Positions 50,559-57,942 of a stretch of 64,000 bases of DNA are shown here, one piece after another. The position numbers and the translations under genes are program-made. The notes below the pieces were generated by a model, which saw only the letters and a list, made by a program, of their open reading frames with translations, did no database searches and was not told the DNA's origin. Each line of letters begins with the position of its first letter. Position 1 is the first letter of the stretch. Source of the DNA: CAG-103 sp905215475 (GTDB taxonomy: Bacteria; Bacillota; Clostridia; Oscillospirales; Oscillospiraceae); assembly GCA_905215475.1 (NCBI GenBank), contig CAJMPW010000002.1:62001-126000 (forward strand), written 5' to 3'.

Positions 50559-51722
50559 ATGACGAAAATTTATCTGATCCGGCACGCGGAGGCGGAGGGC
50601 AACCTCTACCGCCGCATTCAGGGACATTGGGACGGCAGCATCACCGCACTCGGTCTGCAGCAGATCGACGCGCTCGCGCAGCGATTCCGGCACGAGCACA
50701 TCGATGCGCTCTACTGCAGCAACCTGTCGCGCGCGCGCGCGACAGCCGAGGCGATCACGCGCTATCACGACGTTCCGGCCGTGGCCACGCCGCGCCTGGC
50801 GGAGATCTGCATGGGCGTGTGGGAGGGGCGCGCCTGGGGCGACGTGGAGCACGAGTTCCCCGAGCAGATGCGCTGCTTCAACACCGACCCCGAAAAGTGG
50901 TCCGTGCCCGGGGGCGAGCCGATCCGCGAGGTGCAAAAGCGCATGACGCGCGCGATTGAGGACCTCGCCGCGCGGCACGACGGGCAGACCGTCGCCGTCG
51001 TGAGCCACGGCATGGCCATCCGTGCCTATCTGTGCACCGTGCTGGGCATCCCGAACAGCGAGATGTCCACCCTGCCCTACGGTGACAACACGTCCGTGAG
51101 TCTGCTGCTCGTTGACGGAGCGCACACGACCGTGGAATATTATAATGACAACCGCCACCTGCCGCCCGCGCTGAGCACGTTCGGCCGCCAGACCTGGTGG
51201 CGCGGCAGCGGCAGCGGCGCGGAAAACCTGCGCTACGAGCCGCTCACATTCCCGCACGACGAGGCGTTTTACCTGCAGTGCTACCGCGACGCGTGGTGCA
51301 ACGTGCACGGCACGGACGAGGGCTTCGTGCCCGAGCTCTACGCCCGCAGCGCAGCCAAGCACGCGCAGGAGCATCCCGGCTCCGTCGTGCGCGTGCTCAG
51401 CGGAGACTCCACAGTCGGTCTGGTCGAGCTCGACCCCGCGCGCGATGAGCAGTCCGGCTGCGGCTGGATCAGTCTGCTGTATATGCTGCCGGAATACCGC
51501 GGCCGCGGCTGGGCGATCCAGCTGCTGGGCTACGCATTCTGGTTTTACGAGAATCACGACCGCAGCGCCGTGCGCCTGCACGTGTCGGAAAACAACGCCC
51601 GTGCCATCGACTTCTACCGGCGCAGCGGCTTCGTACAGCTCGGGCGCGATCCGGGCGTGCGCGCGCATCTGCTGCTCATGGGACGGCTCATTCACAGGAC
51701 GGTGACGCATGGATCGGTGTGA
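50559..51722 (+). CDS. Histidine phosphatase fused to a GNAT acetyltransferase
   Basis: 387 residues from ATG at 50559; GGAGG ends 6 bases before it. Residues 1-200 are a histidine phosphatase (YLIRHAEAEGN with phospho-His9, CSNLSRARATAEAI, VVSHGMAIRAY). Residues about 230-385 are a GNAT domain (YMLPEYRGRGWAIQLLGYA, VSENNARAIDFYRRSGF). The two domains are joined by a short link. The phosphatase half resembles GpmB/CobC proteins; the acetyl acceptor is unknown. The 3' end overlaps the next gene by 14 bases. Confidence 0.9.
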   Translation: MTKIYLIRHAEAEGNLYRRIQGHWDGSITALGLQQIDALAQRFRHEHIDALYCSNLSRARATAEAITRYHDVPAVATPRLAEICMGVWEGRAWGDVEHEFPEQMRCFNTDPEKWSVPGGEPIREVQKRMTRAIEDLAARHDGQTVAVVSHGMAIRAYLCTVLGIPNSEMSTLPYGDNTSVSLLLVDGAHTTVEYYNDNRHLPPALSTFGRQTWWRGSGSGAENLRYEPLTFPHDEAFYLQCYRDAWCNVHGTDEGFVPELYARSAAKHAQEHPGSVVRVLSGDSTVGLVELDPARDEQSGCGWISLLYMLPEYRGRGWAIQLLGYAFWFYENHDRSAVRLHVSENNARAIDFYRRSGFVQLGRDPGVRAHLLLMGRLIHRTVTHGSV

Positions 51723-53694
51723 TTTTCTGCCCGTCTCCGCCGAGGAGATGCACGAGCGCGGCTGGTGGTGGTACGATGCGCTCGTTGTCGGCGGCGACGC
51801 CTATGTTGACCACCCGAGCTTCGGCACGGCGGTCATCAGCCGCGTGCTCGAGGCCGAGGGTCTGCGCGTAGCCGTGCTCGCGCAGCCGGACTGGCACGAT
51901 GCGGAGGCCTTCCGCGCCATGGGCCGGCCGCGGCTGGGCGTGTTCATCGGCGCGGGCAATCTCGACTCCATGGTCGCGCACTACACGGCCGCCAAGCGCC
52001 GCCGCAGCGAGGATTTTTACTCCCCCGGCAAGCGCACCGGCTGCCGCCCCGACCGCGCCGCCATCGTCTACTGCAACCGTGCGCGCGAGGCCTTCGGCCC
52101 CGATGTGCCGATCATTCTTGGCTCGCTCGAGGCGAGCCTGCGCCGCTTTGCGCACTACGACTACTGGGACGATCAGGTGCGCCGCGCCATCCTCTTTGAC
52201 GCCCCGGCCGACCTGCTGGTCTACGGTATGGGCGAGGCCGCGACGATCGAGATTGCCCACCGGCTCAAAAAAAAGCAGTCCGTGCGCACGATGACCGACA
52301 TCCCCGGTACGGGCTACATCACGCGTGACCCTGCCGAGTGTAAGTTTGACCACGTCACGCTCCCGTCGTATGAGGACGTGCGCGACGATAAGCGCCTCTA
52401 TGCCGAGGCCACGCGCACCGAATATGCCGAGCATGACCCCGTGCGCGGCCGCGCCATGATCCAGCCGTGCGAGGGGCGCTATCTCGTCATCAACCCGCCC
52501 GCCATGCCGCTCGACACCAGGGAGCTCGACCGCGTGGCCGACCTGCCCTACACCCGCGAGTGGCACCCGATGTATGAGCCGCTCGGCGGCGTGCCCGCGA
52601 TCGAGGAGGTGCGCTTTAGCGTCATCCACAACCGCGGCTGCTTCGGCGGGTGCAATTTCTGCGCGCTGGCGTTCCATCAGGGACGCATGATCACGAGCCG
52701 CAGCCACGCGAGCGTCATCCGCGAGGTCGAGGCCATGACGCATCACCCGCTCTGGAAGGGCTACGTGTCCGATGTCGGCGGTCCGTCGGCGAATTTCCGC
52801 CACCCGTCGTGCAAGCAGCAGAAAGAGCGCGGTATGTGCCCGAACCGGCTGTGCCTTGCGCCGACGCCGTGCCCGAACATCGACGCCGACCACTCCGATT
52901 ATCTTGCCCTGCTGCGCAAGCTGCGCCAGATCCCCGGCGTAAAGAAGGTGTTCGTGCGCAGCGGCATCCGCTACGACTATATGCTCTGCGACGACAACGA
53001 CGCGTTCTTCCGCGAGCTTGTGCGCTACCACATCTCCGGTCAGCTCAAGGTCGCGCCCGAGCACTGCATCGACGCCGTGCTCGACTACATGGGCAAGCCC
53101 CACATCGGCACGTATGAGCGCTTTATGGACGAATACCGCCAGCTCAACAACAAGTACGATAAGGAACAGTACGTCGTGCCGTATCTCATGAGCTCGCACC
53201 CCGGCAGCACGCTCTCCGACGCCGTGGCGCTCGCGGAGTATCTCAACCGCCGCGGCCGCCAGCCCGAGCAGGTGCAGGATTTCTACCCCACGCCCGGCAC
53301 GATCAGCACCTGCATGTACCACACCGGCATCGACCCGCGCACGATGAAGCCGGTCTACGTCGCCAAGACGCCGCACGAAAAGGATATGCAGCGCGCGCTG
53401 CTGCAGTGGCGCCGCCCGGATAAGCGCCGCCTCGTCATTCAGGCGCTGCACGAGGCCGGGCGCGAGGATCTGATCGGCTTCGGCAAGGATTGCCTCGTGC
53501 GCCCGATGACCGACCGGCGCAAGCAGCCCAAGCCCGCCGGGCAAGCCCCCGCCCCGCGCAAATACGGCAAGGTCTACGGCGGCGGCAAAAAGCCCGCAGC
53601 CGCACGCAGCGCGCAAAACGCAAAGCCCGGAAAGCCCGGCGGCAAGTCCGGCGGCAAGCCCGGAAGATCCGGTGCGAAAGGCGGCCGCCGATGA
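51709..53694 (+). CDS. YgiQ family radical SAM protein
   Basis: 661 residues. The family N-terminus (YDALVVGGDAYVDHPSFGTAVI) leads to the radical SAM domain with the cluster motif Cys311-x3-Cys315-x2-Cys318 (CFGGCNFC). The C-terminal tail is basic and Pro/Lys/Gly-rich (KPGKPGGKSGGKPG), suggesting a nucleic acid partner. Function is unknown in the family. It starts inside the preceding gene in another frame and is coupled to the DUF1294 gene (ATGA). Confidence 0.93.
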   Translation: MDRCDFLPVSAEEMHERGWWWYDALVVGGDAYVDHPSFGTAVISRVLEAEGLRVAVLAQPDWHDAEAFRAMGRPRLGVFIGAGNLDSMVAHYTAAKRRRSEDFYSPGKRTGCRPDRAAIVYCNRAREAFGPDVPIILGSLEASLRRFAHYDYWDDQVRRAILFDAPADLLVYGMGEAATIEIAHRLKKKQSVRTMTDIPGTGYITRDPAECKFDHVTLPSYEDVRDDKRLYAEATRTEYAEHDPVRGRAMIQPCEGRYLVINPPAMPLDTRELDRVADLPYTREWHPMYEPLGGVPAIEEVRFSVIHNRGCFGGCNFCALAFHQGRMITSRSHASVIREVEAMTHHPLWKGYVSDVGGPSANFRHPSCKQQKERGMCPNRLCLAPTPCPNIDADHSDYLALLRKLRQIPGVKKVFVRSGIRYDYMLCDDNDAFFRELVRYHISGQLKVAPEHCIDAVLDYMGKPHIGTYERFMDEYRQLNNKYDKEQYVVPYLMSSHPGSTLSDAVALAEYLNRRGRQPEQVQDFYPTPGTISTCMYHTGIDPRTMKPVYVAKTPHEKDMQRALLQWRRPDKRRLVIQALHEAGREDLIGFGKDCLVRPMTDRRKQPKPAGQAPAPRKYGKVYGGGKKPAAARSAQNAKPGKPGGKSGGKPGRSGAKGGRR

Positions 53695-53969
53695 GCTATC
53701 TCTTCGTCTACCTTGCCGTCATCAACGTCATTGCCTTCGCCGCCATGGGCATCGACAAGGCGAAGGCGCGCGCAGGCAAGTGGCGCATCGCGGAGAGCAC
53801 GCTCTTCGCCCTCGCCGCACTCGGCGGCGCGCTCGGCGGCACACTCGGTATGCGCGCCTTTCACCACAAGACGAAGCACAAGGAATTTCGCTTCGGCTTT
53901 CCCGCGCTGCTCGGCGTGCAGTGCGCGGCCGTGGTGTATCTCATTTTGATCTGGAAGCAGGTGATCTGA
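53691..53969 (+). CDS. DUF1294 small membrane protein
   Basis: 92 residues from ATG at 53691, overlapping the radical SAM stop. Three membrane segments. The family motif is clear (NVIAFAAMGIDKAKARAGKWRI, TLGMRAFHHKTKHKEFRFG). Function unknown. It is likely translated together with the radical SAM protein. Confidence 0.88.
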   Translation: MSYLFVYLAVINVIAFAAMGIDKAKARAGKWRIAESTLFALAALGGALGGTLGMRAFHHKTKHKEFRFGFPALLGVQCAAVVYLILIWKQVI

Positions 53970-53970
53970 T

Positions 53971-54354
53971 ATGACGCCCACCCTACTCGCCTATCAAATC
54001 GAGCCCGGAAAGCTCGGTAAGATGCAGGTCGTGTGTCTGCGGCTCGGCATCCGGGTGCAGGCGGTCGACCCGGCCGATTTCGCCCAGCCGATCGGCGCGC
54101 TGGCCGGTGTACTGCCGCGCACAGCCGGCGCACCCGCCGCCCCGCTCCCGGGGGAGATGCTCGTCCTGGCGCACTTTCGCCCCGGTATGCTCGAGGGGCT
54201 GCTGCAGGGGCTTCGCGCCGCGCGCATCCCACCCGTTGCGCTCAAGGCCGTGCTGACGGACGCGAACGCCGTCTGGACAGCTCCGGCGCTCTACGCCGAG
54301 ATCGCCAAGGAGCACGCCGCCATGCACGGCGGCGGCCGCGCACACAAGGCGTGA
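53971..54354 (+). CDS. DUF3783 family protein
   Basis: 127 residues, starting one base after the DUF1294 stop. It has strands and helices typical of DUF3783 (LAYQIEPGKLGKMQVVCLRLG, then LAHFRPGMLEGLLQGLRAA and KAVLTDANAVWT). The family is small and widespread in Firmicutes, with no assigned function. It is the last gene of the phosphatase-YgiQ unit. The next promoter, at 54383, starts a new unit. Confidence 0.8.
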   Translation: MTPTLLAYQIEPGKLGKMQVVCLRLGIRVQAVDPADFAQPIGALAGVLPRTAGAPAAPLPGEMLVLAHFRPGMLEGLLQGLRAARIPPVALKAVLTDANAVWTAPALYAEIAKEHAAMHGGGRAHKA

Positions 54355-54382
54355 AATTTCACGATTTACAGCTAAAAACCGA

Positions 54383-54411
54383 TTGACAAGCGCCCGTGCC
54401 TGTACTATCCT
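54383..54411 (+). promoter_or_regulatory. Promoter of the EamA transporter gene
   Basis: TTGACA (54383-54388), 17-base spacer, TATCCT (54406-54411). The leader before the gene is about 85 bases long and contains a terminator-like hairpin. Confidence 0.75.
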
Positions 54412-54502
54412 ATGGGCACGGGTGCGCACCTACCGGCAGTCAGGCGAGGAGAGTCTGACTGCTTTTGTATTTGCCGCCGAAAGCCCAGAGGAGACCCCGT
54501 AT
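54412..54502 (+). promoter_or_regulatory. Leader of the EamA gene with terminator-like hairpin
   Basis: The leader carries GCAGTCAG / CTGACTGC (54436-54462) followed by TTTT, and then the GAGGAG ribosome site. The hairpin may be an attenuator. No known riboswitch consensus was matched by eye. Confidence 0.4.
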
Positions 54503-55426
54503 ATGAAACAAGATCCGATTCGTCAAGTTGTTTTCCCCATTCTCGCCGCGCTCATCTGGGGCACGGCCTTCGTCGCGCAGGATGTCTGCGCCGACACGAT
54601 CGGCGCGTTCACCTTCAACGCCGCGCGCTATGCCATCGCCGTGCTGGCGCTGCTGGTGCTGATCGTGGTGCGCAGCACCGTGCATAAGGACGCCGCGCAG
54701 CCCACGGCGGAGGAAAAACGCGCCGCGCGCAGGCAGCTCTGGCTCGGCGGCTTTTGCTGCGGCACGGCGCTTGCCATCGCCTCGAACTTTCAGCAGGCCG
54801 GCATCGTCGCCGGGACGGACGCCGGAAAGGCGGGCTTCCTCACGGCGCTGTATGTGGTGCTCGTGCCGGTGTTCGGCCTGTTTTTCAAGCGCAAGGTCAG
54901 CCTGCCGGTGTGGGTCGCGGTCGCGCTGTCGGTCGCGGCGCTGTACCTGCTGTGCATCAAGGGCAGCTTCCGGCTCGCCGCGGGCGACCTGCTCGTGCTC
55001 GTGTGCGCGGTGTGCTTTGCCGTGCACATTCTGGTCATCAACCGCTTCAGCGCCACGTGCGACGGGGTGAAGCTCAGCTGCGTGCAGTTTCTGTTTGCGG
55101 CGCTGTGGTCGGGCGTGTGCATCCCGTTTTTCGAGCACGTCGACACCGCCGCCCTGCTCTCGTGCGCGCTGCCGCTGCTGTATGTGGGCGTGTTTTCGTG
55201 CGGCGTGGGCTACACGCTGCAGATCCTCGCGCAAAAGGGCTCGAACCCCACGGTCGTCACCATCCTGCTGAGTCTCGAGAGCGTGTTCGCCGTCATCGCG
55301 GGCGCGATCATCCTGCACCAGAGCATGACCCCGCGCGAATACCTCGGCTGCGTGCTGATGTTCCTCGCCGTGATCCTCGCGCAGATCCCGATCCCAGCCA
55401 AAACCGCCCGCGCGGAAAGCAAATAA
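54503..55426 (+). CDS. EamA/DMT family transporter
   Basis: 307 residues from ATG at 54503, with GAGGAG upstream. Ten membrane segments in two EamA repeats (IWGTAFVAQDVCADTIGAFT in the first, ALPLLYVGVFSCGVGYTLQI in the second). It is a drug/metabolite-type exporter; the substrate is unknown. It has its own promoter, a leader hairpin and a terminator at 55446, so it is a single-gene unit. Confidence 0.88.
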   Translation: MKQDPIRQVVFPILAALIWGTAFVAQDVCADTIGAFTFNAARYAIAVLALLVLIVVRSTVHKDAAQPTAEEKRAARRQLWLGGFCCGTALAIASNFQQAGIVAGTDAGKAGFLTALYVVLVPVFGLFFKRKVSLPVWVAVALSVAALYLLCIKGSFRLAAGDLLVLVCAVCFAVHILVINRFSATCDGVKLSCVQFLFAALWSGVCIPFFEHVDTAALLSCALPLLYVGVFSCGVGYTLQILAQKGSNPTVVTILLSLESVFAVIAGAIILHQSMTPREYLGCVLMFLAVILAQIPIPAKTARAESK

Positions 55427-55445
55427 GACCGCATTTCCCAGCTCG

Positions 55446-55475
55446 AAATCCCCGCCAAACGGCGGGGATTTTTTG
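55446..55475 (+). terminator. Terminator after the EamA gene
   Basis: AATCCCCGCC / GGCGGGGATT stem with a 4-base loop, followed by TTTT. Confidence 0.9.
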
Positions 55476-55506
55476 CACAGATTTGCGAGCTTATCCCAAT
55501 ATCCCC

Positions 55507-55535
55507 TTGCATTTTTGCCCAAATGGGGCTATAAT
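55507..55535 (+). promoter_or_regulatory. Promoter of the aconitase X genes
   Basis: TTGCAT (55507-55512), 17-base spacer, TATAAT (55530-55535). An inverted repeat GCCC-AAAT-GGGGC in the spacer could be an operator. Confidence 0.7.
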
Positions 55536-55584
55536 TCTTGTCAAGAAATTCACAGCAAATGTATGCACAAGGAGGTCGATTCCC

Positions 55585-56859
55585 ATGAAACTGACACCCG
55601 AACAGCAGGCCGTGCTCGACGGCAGCAAGGGCGCGGTCATGGCCAAGGTCATGAAAACGCTCGTCATGTACGGCGATGCCTTCGGCGCGGAAAAAATGGT
55701 GCCCATCACGAGCACCTACGGACACACGGTCATCAGCTTCGGCATCAACGCCATGAAGCCGGTCTACGACCTGTACGACCAGCTCATCGAAGCCGGCGCG
55801 TTTTCCGAGCAGAAATTCACCGCCGACCCGCTCCCGCTCGACAAGAACGTCCCCTCGAATCCGCTGCAGGATCTGGTGTTCCGCAAGTTCATGTATAAGC
55901 AGCAGGCGCGCTACGAGCAGCAGCTGCGCAGGCTCGGCATCCTCAGCGATAAGGACTACACCTGCACCTGCTACCTCGACGAGGTGGGCAACAAGCCCAA
56001 GCAGGGCGAGGTGCTCTCGTGGGCGGAATCGTCCGCCGTGGTCTACGCCAACAGCGTGCTCGGCGCGCGCTGCAACCGCAACTCCGGCATGATCGAGCTC
56101 ATGGGCTCGATCGCGGGCTGCGTGCCGTACTTCGGCTTTCTGACCGATGACGGGCGCCGCGCCGACTGGATCGTTGAGGTACGCACGACGAAAAAGCCCG
56201 AGCCGCAGCTGCTCGGCTCTGCCATCGGCATGAAGGTCATGGAAAAAGTGCCGTATGTCAAGGGACTGGACAAATGGCTCGGCACGGAGATCAATGACGA
56301 TGCCATCGCCTATCTCAAGGACTTCGGCGCAGCCACCGCGTCCAACGGCGCGGTCGGCCTGTACCACATCGAGCACCTCACGCCCGAGGCCGTGCAGCAG
56401 GGCGAGGCGCTCATCCGCGACGGCGCGCCGGTGTACGTCATCGACGACGCGGAGCTGCAGCGCGTGCGCGAGAGCTACCCGTGCGTGTGGAAAAACCTCA
56501 ACGCCAAGCCGAAGCTGTGCTTCATGGGCTGCCCGCACATGACGCTGCACCAGCTCATCGACACGACCGAGCGCGTCGAGGCGGGGCTGCGGGCGCACGG
56601 GCAGAAAAAGGTCTGCATCCCGACGGTGTTCACCGCCGCGCCCGGCGTCATCGAGGCGTTTGAAAAGACGCCCTACGCCGCCCGCCTGCGCAGCACCGGC
56701 GTCGTGCTCAGCTATATCTGCCCGCTCATGTACATGAACAATCCGCTCAGCAAGGCCATGCCCGTCATCACCTCGTCGAACAAGCTGCGCACGTATTCGA
56801 CCGCGCGCTACTACACCGAGGACGAGATCATCACCATGATTACGAAGGGGGCGAAGTAA
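55585..56859 (+). CDS. Aconitase X catalytic subunit (AcnX, DUF521)
   Basis: 424 residues from ATG at 55585, with AAGGAGG 8 bases upstream. It begins MKLTPEQQAVLDG and has conserved Cys and Ser positions of the AcnX family (NSVLGARCNRNSG, FMGCPHMTL, YICPLMYMNNP). AcnX enzymes are hydro-lyases that use an Fe-S cluster and need a second small swivel subunit, encoded next. Known activities are cis-3-hydroxyproline dehydratase in bacteria and mevalonate 5-phosphate dehydratase in archaea; the substrate here is open. Confidence 0.88.
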   Translation: MKLTPEQQAVLDGSKGAVMAKVMKTLVMYGDAFGAEKMVPITSTYGHTVISFGINAMKPVYDLYDQLIEAGAFSEQKFTADPLPLDKNVPSNPLQDLVFRKFMYKQQARYEQQLRRLGILSDKDYTCTCYLDEVGNKPKQGEVLSWAESSAVVYANSVLGARCNRNSGMIELMGSIAGCVPYFGFLTDDGRRADWIVEVRTTKKPEPQLLGSAIGMKVMEKVPYVKGLDKWLGTEINDDAIAYLKDFGAATASNGAVGLYHIEHLTPEAVQQGEALIRDGAPVYVIDDAELQRVRESYPCVWKNLNAKPKLCFMGCPHMTLHQLIDTTERVEAGLRAHGQKKVCIPTVFTAAPGVIEAFEKTPYAARLRSTGVVLSYICPLMYMNNPLSKAMPVITSSNKLRTYSTARYYTEDEIITMITKGAK

Positions 56860-56860
56860 G

Positions 56861-57301
56861 ATGAAACAGTTTCAGGGCCGCGTCATCTGCCCCGGCACGT
56901 GCGAGGCGGAAGCCCTCGTGTCGCACGGCGGCTTCAACACGCTCGCCAGCTACCAGATGGCCTTGATGTTCCACGACAAGCAGGTCAAATGCGGCGACCA
57001 GAACAACCCCGACCTGTACAAAAAGCCGATGATCGGCAAGGCGCTGTGCCTGCCGGAGACCATCGGCTCGACCACCGGCGGCATGGTGCTCTACACCGCC
57101 TGCGCCTCCGGGCAGCAGCCGGCGTGTATGCTCTTTTCCAAGCACATCGACTCGCTGGCGGCCTCGGGCGCGATCCTCGCGTCCGTGTGGACAGACGCAG
57201 ATATGCCGGTCATCGACTGCCTGGGCGACGAATTTCTCGCCGCCGTGCAGACGGGGCAGACCGTGCGCATCCTCGACGGCGGTGTCGTCGAGATCGAGTA
57301 A
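56861..57301 (+). CDS. Aconitase X swivel-domain subunit (DUF126)
   Basis: 146 residues, starting one base after the large subunit stop, with AAGGGGGCGAAG before it. It has the aconitase-X swivel fold signature (GRVICPGTCEAEALVSHGGFN, LPETIGSTTGGMVLYTAC). The small subunit closes the active site of the large one. Tight spacing supports a heterodimer. A terminator follows at 57316. Confidence 0.9.
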   Translation: MKQFQGRVICPGTCEAEALVSHGGFNTLASYQMALMFHDKQVKCGDQNNPDLYKKPMIGKALCLPETIGSTTGGMVLYTACASGQQPACMLFSKHIDSLAASGAILASVWTDADMPVIDCLGDEFLAAVQTGQTVRILDGGVVEIE

Positions 57302-57315
57302 CCGCCTGCATAACG

Positions 57316-57349
57316 AAACGGGGCTGACCAACCGGTCAGCCCCGTTTTT
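57316..57349 (+). terminator. Terminator after the aconitase X genes
   Basis: AACGGGGCTGACC / GGTCAGCCCCGTT stem, short loop, TTTTT tail. Confidence 0.9.
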
Positions 57350-57408
57350 GAGATCATCGGAAAACGCCCCGTGCGCCTGCGGCAAACGGCTCGGGCGCGC
57401 CGCAGCCC

Positions 57409-57642
57409 TCACGGCTTTTTCGCCGCCGGGTAGCGCGTGCGCACATCCGTCTCACCGAGCAGATAGTCCACGCTCACGCCGTAAAACCGCGCCAGCGCGC
57501 ACAGCACCTGCGGCGGCAGCATCCGCTGCCCGCTCTCATAATAAGCATATGCCCGCTGCGTCAGGTGCAGCGCCTTGCCGACCTGCGCCTGTGTGAGGTC
57601 GGCGTCCTCGCGCAGATCGCGCAGCCGAGGATATTGCTCCAT
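57409..57642 (-). CDS. Small Cro/CI-family (XRE) regulator
   Basis: 77 residues. A single helix-turn-helix domain fills most of it (LRDLREDADLTQAQVGKALHLTQRAYAYYESG is family-typical, then YGVSVDYLLGE). The C-terminal tail is basic. It is divergent from a 45-residue gene across about 90 bases that hold repeated GTTCT-like half-sites, so it probably controls itself and that gene. Confidence 0.88.
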   Translation of the reverse strand: MEQYPRLRDLREDADLTQAQVGKALHLTQRAYAYYESGQRMLPPQVLCALARFYGVSVDYLLGETDVRTRYPAAKKP

Positions 57643-57669
57643 TTTGCATCACCGAAATCAGTATAAGAA

Positions 57670-57714
57670 AGAACAAACTGTTCTATTTACATTTAGACCA
57701 TTTTGTTCTATCCT
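57670..57714 (+). promoter_or_regulatory. Operator and promoter between the regulator and the small gene
   Basis: AGAACAAA (57670-57677), TGTTCT (57679-57684) and TTTGTTCT (57702-57709) form inverted half-sites. They surround the promoter TTTACA (57686-57691), 17-base spacer, TATCCT (57709-57714) that reads toward the small gene. Confidence 0.6.
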
Positions 57715-57733
57715 GAATTGGGAGGTGATGTTC

Positions 57734-57871
57734 ATGCCGGACTATCAGGAACTGTACCGGATGCTGTTTCGGGCAACGGAAACGGCGATCGAGGTGCTGA
57801 TCCGTGCGCAGCAAGCCTGCGAGGAAAAATATCTTCAGGAGACAGAGCAAGACGACGGCGCGGTGAAATGA
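57734..57871 (+). CDS. 45-residue helical protein, hypothetical
   Basis: MPDYQELYRMLFRATETAIE and the remaining 25 residues. GGAGG ends 8 bases before ATG at 57734; an ATG at 57728 is too close. It is wholly helical, with two Cys-free helices and an acidic tail. It faces a Cro/CI-type regulator across an operator. Short proteins of this form are common beside such regulators in Firmicutes. The role is unknown. Confidence 0.65.
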   Translation: MPDYQELYRMLFRATETAIEVLIRAQQACEEKYLQETEQDDGAVK

Positions 57872-57888
57872 CCGCGCCGTTGTCTTTT
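57851..57888 (+). terminator. Terminator of the small gene
   Basis: GACGACGGCGCGGT / ACCGCGCCGTTGTC stem, loop of 6, followed by TTTT. It overlaps the last codons of the 45-residue gene. Confidence 0.85.
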
Positions 57889-57942
57889 CCCGCCGCACGT
57901 GCTACAATTTATCATCATCCGATCCACACAGGAGGTGCCGCC

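Noticed and set aside
54754..56859. A 701-codon frame joining the EamA region to aconitase X
   Set aside because: The first 277 codons overlap the EamA gene and its terminator in another frame. The true start at 55585 has a strong ribosome site and promoter.
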